29,885 nt of DNA, taken from a virus. The DNA lies in IMG/VR virus record IMGVR_UViG_3300042508_000118, positions 1-29,885 of that record. The stretch is one strand, 5' to 3'. The position numbers and the translations under genes are program-made. Below, piece by piece: positions 21,061 to 27,804 of this stretch. Position 1 is the first letter of the stretch. Each line of letters opens with the position of its first letter. The notes under the pieces were generated by a model. That model was not told where the DNA came from and searched no databases. It saw only the letters and a list, made by a program, of their open reading frames with translations.

Positions 21061-22508
21061 CTCAGCCCCTGCGGTACAACCGTGACATCTATTCCAACCG
21101 CAGAAGTCCAGACCCCAGAAGGCCTTACCTGCAACCGATGGTAGGTTCCAGAAGAACGCAAACCAATGCGGTTGTCATCGTTTGCCGTGTAGCTCGAACC
21201 CGTAAACTGAGCAACCTGGCCCAAACGCTTTCTCGACGAGATTTGCACTGAGCACGATCCCGTATCAATCACGGGTCTTACTAGCGTCACTACGCTAGGT
21301 GTATCGTTGAGCGATAAATCAGGTGTAATGATGTTTGCCGTTAATGCCGACCCAGAGAAAGCCACAATCTTCGCGCCTAGCGTACCCGTAAGCAGGTTGG
21401 ATGTGACCGTATACCCAAAGGAATCAAGGCTTGCAGGAAGCGAATCAATGCTTCCGTAAGCGTCTAATTGCTCTAAGGTTAAGCCAGACGAAGAGGTTGT
21501 CGTGATAGCAGTCGAAGATGAAATCGTGTCTACATTCACCTCACCATAAGACCACTTGTTAAGGTTGAAGTTGTAGATCAGGACGTTGGTTGATTGACTT
21601 GTTGTCTTAAAGCACCAGATAACAAGGTTTTTAAGCGGGTCAATCGCAGCGCTCATCGTAGATAACTGCGATATATCCACGTTGTTGAAGAACCACCTAT
21701 CTACCTTCTCGACAGAAATAGACTCGACTGCCTGACCATTGCAGCGATAAAACCCATCATCAGACAAAAAGAACGACATGCCGCCGTACTGGATGATCGA
21801 GTTGGGTTCCATACAACCCAAGCCCCTAGAGATCGTATCAAACTGGAATACAAGAGGGCTTCCAACGTAGGACATACGGACAACCGCACGATCCATGTAC
21901 ACAAGACCATACTCACCACCCGTCAATCCCTTCACATGCCCACCATCAGGAATGTCCTGGTAGTCAGACTGTGTGAGAGCGGATGGGGTCCAATCGGTTT
22001 CGTCGCCTAACGCGCACCATTCGACGCGGTTAGGGTAGATCGTTGCCCCATTGTTAAAGCCTGCAACCACAAAGTCCCTGACCGTAGTGACGTACCGAGA
22101 CTTAGGCGCAGCAGCACCAAGGTCTGCAAAGAGCGTCGATGAGCCCATGAGGTAGCCCTGGAGCCTGTCACCACCGTTAGCTGCAATCACTCGGTTGCCG
22201 AATTGGGTAAACCGCCACTTCTGATCCGATGGGGTTGTATAACCACCAGACTTTGATACGTCAGACAAAGCTAAGTTCGTACCGAGCTTAAACAACTTCG
22301 TATCGCCGCCAGCAAAGACCGTAACTGCTTCACTAGGTGCAGCAGCAGCAACAACCGAGTTAAGCGTTTCTGATGCTGCGTTAGACCACTCAGCAGGGGC
22401 AGGAAGCGGTCCGTATCCTACCTGTTGCGGAATGACATTCTTAGCATCCACAAGCGCACCAGCCACGCCTGGCTGATCGGGTAACCACTCACCAAAGTTA
22501 ACTCTCAT
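21057..22508 (-). CDS. Tail hub/nozzle-like beta-propeller protein (483 aa)
   Basis: A 483-aa protein starting MRVNFGEWLPDQPGVAGALV, then DAKNVIPQQVGYGPLPA, the usual start of P22 gp10/T7 gp12-like tail hub or nozzle proteins. Repeated WRFTQFGNRVIAANGGDRLQ, YVTTVRDFVVAGFNN, RVEWCALGDETDW and LGCMEPNSIIQYGGMSFFLS segments look like propeller blades. It likely forms the lower tail ring below the adaptor and keeps DNA in the head. ATGA overlaps tie it to the adaptor gene and to the gene that follows. Confidence 0.75.
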   Translation of the reverse strand: MRVNFGEWLPDQPGVAGALVDAKNVIPQQVGYGPLPAPAEWSNAASETLNSVVAAAAPSEAVTVFAGGDTKLFKLGTNLALSDVSKSGGYTTPSDQKWRFTQFGNRVIAANGGDRLQGYLMGSSTLFADLGAAAPKSRYVTTVRDFVVAGFNNGATIYPNRVEWCALGDETDWTPSALTQSDYQDIPDGGHVKGLTGGEYGLVYMDRAVVRMSYVGSPLVFQFDTISRGLGCMEPNSIIQYGGMSFFLSDDGFYRCNGQAVESISVEKVDRWFFNNVDISQLSTMSAAIDPLKNLVIWCFKTTSQSTNVLIYNFNLNKWSYGEVNVDTISSSTAITTTSSSGLTLEQLDAYGSIDSLPASLDSFGYTVTSNLLTGTLGAKIVAFSGSALTANIITPDLSLNDTPSVVTLVRPVIDTGSCSVQISSRKRLGQVAQFTGSSYTANDDNRIGLRSSGTYHRLQVRPSGVWTSAVGIDVTVVPQGLR

Positions 22509-23134
22509 CGTTTAGCAAGCGCCATCGCAAGAGGAACGCCCGAATACTGGCTCTCCTCGTCGGATCTCGTAAGCGCAGTGATCGCACGGTCATACAAAAC
22601 ACCCCAGGTCTGCAACCGAGGGTCGTTCATGAGATAAGGCTCAGCCTCTCCTAAAGCACCGTACAAGAGCGCATCAGGGCAAGTCGTTAGGAAGAGGTTT
22701 GTTGTGTTGGAGGTCGAGAGAAAAGCAGGCGCTGCGTAGTAGAGGATCTTAATCGTGTAATTGCTGTCAGGAATTGGCGCAAGCTGAATGGTCGAACCGA
22801 GGATCGTGTAGAAAGCTGGTACACCACTCTCGTTCGTCCTGCCGTTCCTGATGAAGATACTCGGCGTTGCGAACGTGATCGGGAAGTCGGGATCAGAATC
22901 AACGTACACATCCCGCGCTTGCAGGAAGTCAGTAGGGAGGTTAATTGTTGCGCCACCACCAGTCGCCGTGATCGATGTCTGGGTAAGCATCTGGCGCAGG
23001 CGTAGATCTCTGCGGAGGCGTATTTCCGCGAGTTGGATGAAGTCAGGGATCGCGGTAGTAAGATCATCTCTACTGAGATAATTAGCTATCGTCGTTTGTA
23101 GTTCGCTGTAAGTGCTTAGGGCCATATTCGACAT
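22505..23134 (-). CDS. Head-tail adaptor protein (gp4/SU10-adaptor-like)
   Basis: A 209-aa helical-plus-beta protein: YSELQTTIANYLSRDDLTTA, then IPDFIQLAEIRLRRDLRLRQ and INLPTDFLQARDVYVDSD, later PDALLYGALGEAEPYLMNDP. This pattern (L-x2-I-x2-x-L-x-R-x-D, then F-I-x-L-A-E-x-R-(L/I)-x-R-x-L-R, then L-P-x-D-(F/Y)) is the phage adaptor family beneath the portal. Two ATGs are possible, 23134 (GGAG 2 bases away) and 23125 (GGAG 11 bases away). The gene overlaps the 3' end of the glycosyltransferase gene by 53 bases or slightly less. Confidence 0.78.
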   Translation of the reverse strand: MSNMALSTYSELQTTIANYLSRDDLTTAIPDFIQLAEIRLRRDLRLRQMLTQTSITATGGGATINLPTDFLQARDVYVDSDPDFPITFATPSIFIRNGRTNESGVPAFYTILGSTIQLAPIPDSNYTIKILYYAAPAFLSTSNTTNLFLTTCPDALLYGALGEAEPYLMNDPRLQTWGVLYDRAITALTRSDEESQYSGVPLAMALAKR

Positions 23135-23747
23135 CGCTCCATCGATATTCGTACGTCCCGATGTGTCCTATCTCAAGACTCAATTCGTGATCCACGAACG
23201 TCTGAATACCGTGATCTAGGGCTTTTACACAAAAATGCACATCTTCGCCAATTAGACCACCCGCCCCCCATACTACATCAAACCAAGGTTGGGGCATAGC
23301 CTCAAACACAGATTTATGGGTTAGCACAACCCCAAAACCTACAGCAGTGACAGCCTCGATACCCTTCTTGCCTCTGCTCTCAATCTTCTCAAAGATTTCC
23401 TTGTCTTGATGGAAGTTAATCGCCGTAGGTAAAACGGGCTTTCGTCTCGTGACTGCGTTAACCCCGACGATCTGTTTTCCATGAGCTAACAGACGCTCTA
23501 GGGTGTTCTTGGGGAATCTCATGTCTGAGTCCACCCAGAGAATATATTCCGCACCGTCTGCCAGCGCTTCTTTGGCTAGAGACTCGCGCTGAGAGAAGAT
23601 CAGTGTGCCTGGCGCTGTGTAGAGCAATAAAGCACCGCCGTGTTTGCCGACCCTATTAGCACCGTCATAAGCAGCTAATCGAGCCATGTCAAAAGATGTG
23701 CCGGTCATCATCGTGTCCCTGCATGGGACGCATAGAGCTACTTTCAT
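23082..23747 (-). CDS. GT-A fold glycosyltransferase (GT2-like)
   Basis: A 221-aa protein started at ATG 23747, which overlaps the upstream stop (ATGA) and has AGGAAAAG before it; the frame extends 17 codons upstream without support. It begins MKVALCVPCRDTMMTGTSFD; LFSQ-type residues then lead to the GT-A metal-binding DxD motif in YILWVDSDMRFP (about 66-77). AVGFGVVLTHKSVFE and LIGEDVHFCVKALDHGI follow, the second carrying the acidic ED expected near the catalytic base. It probably transfers a sugar from a nucleotide sugar; the acceptor (virion protein, phage DNA or host surface glycan) is not evident. It is placed between head and adaptor genes. Confidence 0.8.
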   Translation of the reverse strand: MKVALCVPCRDTMMTGTSFDMARLAAYDGANRVGKHGGALLLYTAPGTLIFSQRESLAKEALADGAEYILWVDSDMRFPKNTLERLLAHGKQIVGVNAVTRRKPVLPTAINFHQDKEIFEKIESRGKKGIEAVTAVGFGVVLTHKSVFEAMPQPWFDVVWGAGGLIGEDVHFCVKALDHGIQTFVDHELSLEIGHIGTYEYRWSDVEYGPKHLQRTTNDDS

Positions 23748-24031
23748 ACTTTTCCTGGCCTCGTCCTGAAGTGTCTGTTTTCTGGGTCGTTCATCCACGC
23801 CCTAAATCTTTTCTCGTCAATCACCGCAAACCCGCGCATGATGCCCTTGGCGTTTAGGTCATCAACCACAACAAAGGGAAGTTGTGCGTAGCGTGTCCAC
23901 TCTCCCCATCGCTCACGCTCGTCTGTCGCGTTGTACAAGGCTTTGTTCTGCTCAACGATGTCGGTTATCTCTTGCGTTCTCTGGAACACAAACTGATCGT
24001 CGGTAGCGTGAAATGTTGTCTTTGTGCTCAT
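23744..24031 (-). CDS. Conserved podoviral hypothetical protein (95 aa)
   Basis: A 95-aa protein: NKALYNATDERERWGEWTRY, then AQLPFVVVDDLNAKGIM and FRAWMNDPENRHFRTRPGKV. The last block (KRFRxWxNDPENRxFRTRPG) is a well-conserved signature of a small protein encoded just after the capsid gene in many podoviruses; its role is unknown. It starts right behind the T-run of the terminator hairpin, with no ribosome-binding site in the usual place, so expression probably depends on read-through or a special arrangement. Its stop overlaps the glycosyltransferase ATG. Confidence 0.72.
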   Translation of the reverse strand: MSTKTTFHATDDQFVFQRTQEITDIVEQNKALYNATDERERWGEWTRYAQLPFVVVDDLNAKGIMRGFAVIDEKRFRAWMNDPENRHFRTRPGKV

Positions 24032-24060
24032 AAAAAAAGGGAGGTTGTTACGCCTCCCTT
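24032..24060 (-). terminator. Rho-independent terminator after the major capsid gene
   Basis: On the minus strand an AAGGGAGG/CCTCCCTT stem of about 8 bp (24037-24044 with 24053-24060) and an 8-base loop are followed by seven Ts (24038-24032). It lies about 20 bases after the capsid stop and directly before the ATG of the 95-aa gene at 24031. It should limit late transcription downstream of the capsid gene and so raise capsid level relative to tail genes. Confidence 0.85.
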
Positions 24061-24081
24061 CTTTTTACCACAGTTTATAAC

Positions 24082-25038
24082 TTAGGCAGACTTCAGATCC
24101 GCGAGGATACCGTGAGCTGCTTCGTTACGCATTTCCATCGTGAACTCGGCAAGGATCTGGGTCTTTTCAGAGTCACCAGTTTTTGCAAGTTCGTTCGTCT
24201 GGAACGGACGCAGGTAACCAATCGCTGCGTACTCAGGGTCAAGGATGAACGCATCACGGCTACGAATGAAACGATCTGGTACAACAGAGATCGAACCAAA
24301 GTCGCTGAGATAAACGTCAGCCGCGCCGATGATGGTCGTAGGAGCATCCGAAGGAGCCATGTAACGCTGTGCTGCGATACCAGCAAAGGTAGATACAGTC
24401 TGCTTCAGTGCAGGACCAACAACGAGGATCTTGGGGCTGCCGCCAGAGGTGTAAACCTGCTGAACGCCATCCTTAAGGATTGCCTCGGTAAAGGTACGGG
24501 TCGTACCGTCCGAACGGGTCGAAACACCGATGGTGGTGGGGTTAGCACCGTCCGAGGTGTTGTAGTTCGAGTTGGTCTTGAGCCAAGAAAGCAACGAACC
24601 CATCTTACGGGCGGTCGATGCGCCACCAGCAGAACGGCCCTGGTTAGCAGAAATGATCGTCTCTTGGTCACGCTTGAGTTCCTGCGAAGCCTTCGAGAGC
24701 TGATAAGCCTTTTCTGCGCGGCGACCTGCAAGATCAACAGCCATCATCGTGCCGGAAACCTGGATCGTCTTAGCAACGATCTGGGTATAGTTACCGAGAC
24801 GGGTTGTGGGAGAAAGCGTTGCAGCCGTAGCATCGTCACCTTCAACCTGTGCGTTGTTGGTGGTTGCTGCTGCGAGGGTATCCGTCTGCCACTCGTGGTA
24901 AACAGCGGTTGCCTTCGTGCGAGCAAGCGACGAAAGGATAGGGGTTTCTGTGGGGCTGATGTTGTAGATAACATCAGTCAAGTCCTCACGCTGGCCGACA
25001 GCCGTGAAGGTTTGGTATGTACCTGAAGGGACAGACAT
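24082..25038 (-). CDS. Major capsid protein (SU10/DUF5309-like, HK97 fold)
   Basis: A 318-aa protein. The N-terminus MSVPSGTYQTFTAVGQREDL, then TDVIYNISPTETPILSSLAR, is the clear signature of the DUF5309/SU10-type capsid family. VYHEWQTDTLAAA, VSGTMMAVDLAGRRAEKAYQ and FAGIAAQRYMAPSDAPTTII follow, ending RNEAAHGILADLKSA. It forms the capsid shell with the HK97 fold, assembled on the scaffold protein encoded just upstream. TAGGAG 6-7 bases before the ATG is the strongest ribosome-binding site in the late operon, fitting high expression. A terminator follows it. Confidence 0.9.
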   Translation of the reverse strand: MSVPSGTYQTFTAVGQREDLTDVIYNISPTETPILSSLARTKATAVYHEWQTDTLAAATTNNAQVEGDDATAATLSPTTRLGNYTQIVAKTIQVSGTMMAVDLAGRRAEKAYQLSKASQELKRDQETIISANQGRSAGGASTARKMGSLLSWLKTNSNYNTSDGANPTTIGVSTRSDGTTRTFTEAILKDGVQQVYTSGGSPKILVVGPALKQTVSTFAGIAAQRYMAPSDAPTTIIGAADVYLSDFGSISVVPDRFIRSRDAFILDPEYAAIGYLRPFQTNELAKTGDSEKTQILAEFTMEMRNEAAHGILADLKSA

Positions 25039-25052
25039 CTTAATCTCCTAAA

Positions 25053-25988
25053 TCATAAAAATCGTTCAAACACTCTGGCAGCATCTTGACGAGATCCCGT
25101 CTTCTTTAGCCGCGCAAAGTCCTGTTTTGCAGCCTCTGTGGCTATGGTCTTACCTGTTGCGTTCCCAGCCCTTAGCATCTTGGGAGCCTCGGTAACCTTC
25201 TTGGTTACACCAGGCTTTGCCTTCTGCAACTTCTGGTACTGGCTTGCCATCCACAACGTCAATACAGCACGAGAGTCCGTTGCGTTAGCCAACTCGGTAT
25301 CTGAATACCCGATTGACTTTGCAAAGCTACGAAGTTCAGACCGAACCTTCTCACCCTTTTCGGGGTGGGCATAGTCAGGAATTGCTTCTGCAACCCTCTT
25401 AGCCTCCTCAACAAGATGCTTCTCCAGGTGTGCCTCGCGCTCTGCCTGTTGCTCTCTAGCAATGCGTTGCTGCTCTGCACGAATCTGCTGGACCTGCTTT
25501 TCCTGCTGGGTTCGTTCTGCGACCTTCACTGCGTAAGCAATGGGGTCGGTTTCCTTCAAGCTCTCAATATCCTCGCCACGCATTTGTTGGCTCAGGAAGT
25601 TATCCATCGCCTGCAAACGCTGCGAGTACGCATCTCTCGCCTGCTTTGCTTGCTCGATTGCGGTCTTTTCTGCCTCTACTGCCTTCCGCTGCTCGGCAAG
25701 CTGATTAGTCTTTTTGTGGTAATCCGTACCCTTTTGGTAGCCTTCGATCAGTTCTTGGAGGGTCACCTCGCGTTCTTCGCCTGCTGCTTTAACGATAAAA
25801 CGCTGTTCCTCCTCTTGAACTTCCTCTCCAGACTCCTCGGACTCAGATTCACTGGCAACAAGTTCTTGCTCGTCTGTCTGGTCTTGAACTTGCTCCTGCG
25901 GAGGTTCGCCACCATCCATCATCCCTAAGAACGCATTTGCTGCCTGTCCCACCGTCAAGCTAGTCCCTTGCGGGTTGCTGCTATCCAT
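25053..25988 (-). CDS. Capsid assembly scaffolding protein
   Basis: A 311-aa, strongly charged protein directly upstream of the capsid gene. Residues 1-60 are Gln/Glu-rich and acidic (EQVQDQTDEQELVASESESE); FIVKAAGEEREVTLQELIEG near 62-85 is a conserved strand-helix block of scaffold proteins. A long coiled coil follows (EKTAIEQAKQARDAYSQRLQ; QRIAREQQAEREAHLEKHLV), and the C-terminus is basic (KKTGSRQDAARVFERFL), as needed for capsid binding. It should shape the procapsid and leave before or during packaging. GAGG precedes the ATG. Confidence 0.82.
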   Translation of the reverse strand: MDSSNPQGTSLTVGQAANAFLGMMDGGEPPQEQVQDQTDEQELVASESESEESGEEVQEEEQRFIVKAAGEEREVTLQELIEGYQKGTDYHKKTNQLAEQRKAVEAEKTAIEQAKQARDAYSQRLQAMDNFLSQQMRGEDIESLKETDPIAYAVKVAERTQQEKQVQQIRAEQQRIAREQQAEREAHLEKHLVEEAKRVAEAIPDYAHPEKGEKVRSELRSFAKSIGYSDTELANATDSRAVLTLWMASQYQKLQKAKPGVTKKVTEAPKMLRAGNATGKTIATEAAKQDFARLKKTGSRQDAARVFERFL

Positions 25989-26002
25989 AAACTAACCTCA
26001 AT

Positions 26003-26236
26003 TCAAAATATACGAAACCGTTTCTTGACCATCTCGCCTTCGGCGGCAATAGCCTCCAAACGGGCTTTTACCTGGTTGACTGCGCGAATTGAGCTGTAAG
26101 CCTCTTCACGTTGGTCAATCTCATCAGGATTGCTTCGGATAATACGCTCGATGTTGTCTTTTTCCAACTCAGCAAAGACTTCTTGCAAAAACTCATCGCC
26201 TAGTAATGCCTTGGCTCGCTCCCATCGTTGCGTCAT
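26003..26236 (-). CDS. Small conserved head-module protein (77 aa)
   Basis: A 77-aa charged helical protein (MTQRWERAKALLGDEFLQEV; NPDEIDQREEAYSSIRAVNQ; ending VKKRFRIF). Its ATG overlaps the stop of the 522-aa gene (ATGA at 26233-26236), and it lies just before the scaffold gene. Small proteins with the pattern R-x-(A/K)-LLxDE...R-E-x-A-Y...L-x-x-I are common in this position and are sometimes annotated as structural or hypothetical. Role unknown. Confidence 0.65.
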   Translation of the reverse strand: MTQRWERAKALLGDEFLQEVFAELEKDNIERIIRSNPDEIDQREEAYSSIRAVNQVKARLEAIAAEGEMVKKRFRIF

Positions 26237-27801
26237 AACAGGCTCTTCACTTTCTCTTTAGAAATCCTTGACTCGTTCAAGGCTTCTAGGAAATCTTCGC
26301 CGTACTTGTTGACAGCCTTCTTTCTGATGACAAATTCTCCGTACTGGAGCGCACCAAAACCATCGTCATCGTTACTTGGGTTGGGTCCAAGCAGAGACTT
26401 AACCTTGCCGCCCTTTGCGCTACTTGTTTGCTGCGCTGCATCGTCTGCCGCTTGTTGCGCCTGCTGTGCTGCTTGTTGAGCCAACTGAGCGTCAGTCTTT
26501 GCCCAATCGTAGTTAGCGATAAGGCCTGAGCGGTTAAACGGCCCAGGCTGAAACTGTTGTACCTGAGATACGTTTGCAGGCACACCAAACTCTAGGGTCA
26601 TAGGGCGCAGGTTTGTGTATCCCGCTGCGCCAGATTGAAACTGGAATGGAACTTCAGGTGTTGGTGTTGTCTTGTAAAAGAAACCCGTAGTAGGGGCAGC
26701 AAGGCTTGTCTGTCCGCCGCCCGTAGCAAACGGCACAAAGTTAGTCGCAGGAAGATTGTAGGCAGGCGGCAAAAAATCTTCTGGCCTGAAAGTTGGCGTT
26801 GTTGGCGTTGTTGGTGTCGTTGGTTTTGGTGTTGTTGTCGGTGTTGATCCAAGCCCCAACGTAATCGCGCCCTGTACGTCTGTCTCAGGTACACCCATTG
26901 CTCGCAGCATATCTGCTGTGACTTTGTTCTGGTTGTACCAATCGACCTTTTGTTGACCCGTGAAGGTAGACCAGCCGGAAGGAAGCGTCATACCCGTTGG
27001 AAGTTGCCAAGATGGAGCAGGAGCGGTAGTTGTGCCGAGGCCTAATTGTTTAGCGTAGTCAATATCTGCTTGCGGAACTTTGTAGTCCTTAAGCGTCTGC
27101 TCGGTAATCTTGTTGGCGTTAAACCAGTTAACCTTATCTTGTGCAGTGTAATAAGGCCATTCAGCAGGCAGCCCTAAACCTAACTGCGCTGCCATCAGCG
27201 TTACAGCGTCTTGTGATGCGTTTCTTGGTTGCTCAACGATTGTCGTTGTTGGCGCAGTTACCGTAGGGGTAGGAGTTGGAGTTGGAGTTGGAGTTGGAGT
27301 TGGAGTTGGAGTTGGGGCTGGAATACCAAGCAGATCAAAGTTAGCCTGTGTTGCGTTGGCTGGGTCTAGCTCGGTAATCCTAGCCTTTATTTGATCTGGC
27401 GTAATACCTGCGGAAAGCAATGACTGAATGTATCCCTGCTTCGTCGCAAGGCTCGCACCAGAGTTCCAAGACAAACCAAATACGTTGTAAGTCGGAGCGG
27501 CAGGAGGAGGCGTGTATACGGGTTGTGTATACACGGGCTCTTGATAGACAGGCTCTTGATAGACAGGTTCTTGGTAAACGGGCTCTTGATATACGGGTTC
27601 TGGCTGCGTGTAGACAGGTTCTTGCTGCACAGGCTGCGGAGGGCTGAACCCATTAGACAGCATCCAGGTAATGTCTGACTGTGGAACCCCAGCACCTACA
27701 AGTTCCTCGACAGTCGTTCCTGCCGCATTAAAGGCAGCGATCTTCTGCGAAGGTGTATAGCTGGCCCAGGCTGAGGTATAGACTGCTGATGGAATAGCCA
27801 T
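26233..27801 (-). CDS. Repeat-rich virion-associated protein (522 aa)
   Basis: A 522-aa protein between portal and scaffold. Four related helical units of about 42 aa occur at residues about 12-52, 111-150, 214-256 and 275-317; two read YYTAQDKVNWFNANKITEQT and TFTGQQKVDWYNQNKVTADM. They are separated by PVYQE repeats (residues 61-97) and a (PT)n run (about 161-180). The C-terminus (SKG GKVKSLLGPNPSN, then GFGALQYGEFVIRKKAVNKY) has a (G/D)GEFV(I/M)x2-AVxKYG-type motif seen at the ends of other phage structural proteins. AGGG lies 6 bases before the ATG. Likely a virion protein or assembly factor; no known domain. Confidence 0.65.
   Translation of the reverse strand: MAIPSAVYTSAWASYTPSQKIAAFNAAGTTVEELVGAGVPQSDITWMLSNGFSPPQPVQQEPVYTQPEPVYQEPVYQEPVYQEPVYQEPVYTQPVYTPPPAAPTYNVFGLSWNSGASLATKQGYIQSLLSAGITPDQIKARITELDPANATQANFDLLGIPAPTPTPTPTPTPTPTPTPTVTAPTTTIVEQPRNASQDAVTLMAAQLGLGLPAEWPYYTAQDKVNWFNANKITEQTLKDYKVPQADIDYAKQLGLGTTTAPAPSWQLPTGMTLPSGWSTFTGQQKVDWYNQNKVTADMLRAMGVPETDVQGAITLGLGSTPTTTPKPTTPTTPTTPTFRPEDFLPPAYNLPATNFVPFATGGGQTSLAAPTTGFFYKTTPTPEVPFQFQSGAAGYTNLRPMTLEFGVPANVSQVQQFQPGPFNRSGLIANYDWAKTDAQLAQQAAQQAQQAADDAAQQTSSAKGGKVKSLLGPNPSNDDDGFGALQYGEFVIRKKAVNKYGEDFLEALNESRISKEKVKSLL
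27272..27313. repeat. Perfect hexanucleotide repeat (GGAGTT x7)
   Basis: Seven exact copies of GGAGTT on the plus strand code the Pro-Thr run of the 522-aa protein on the minus strand. Changes by whole units add or remove two residues without a frameshift. Confidence 0.9.
27533..27600. repeat. 15-bp repeats coding PVYQE units
   Basis: About four and a half copies of a 15-bp unit like ACGGGCTCTTGATAG, starting at 27533, 27548, 27563, 27578 and 27593, code EPVYQ repeats of the 522-aa protein. The copies differ at one to four positions. Confidence 0.85.
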
Positions 27802-27804
27802 GAT

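Noticed and set aside
24736-24974. Extra minus-strand frame (76 codons) within the capsid gene
   Set aside because: Fully contained in the capsid gene in another frame, with Arg/Leu/Gln-rich unlikely composition and no ribosome-binding site.
24112-25026. 304-codon open frame on the plus strand
   Set aside because: It lies wholly antisense to the major capsid gene, has Arg/Cys/Leu-rich unlikely composition and no ribosome-binding site. It comes from the codon bias of the capsid gene.
25365-25928. 187-codon Leu-rich frame on the plus strand that looks like a membrane protein
   Set aside because: It is the antisense of the Gln/Glu/Lys-rich coiled coil of the scaffold; those codons read backwards give Leu and Phe. 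No start signals and no place in an operon.
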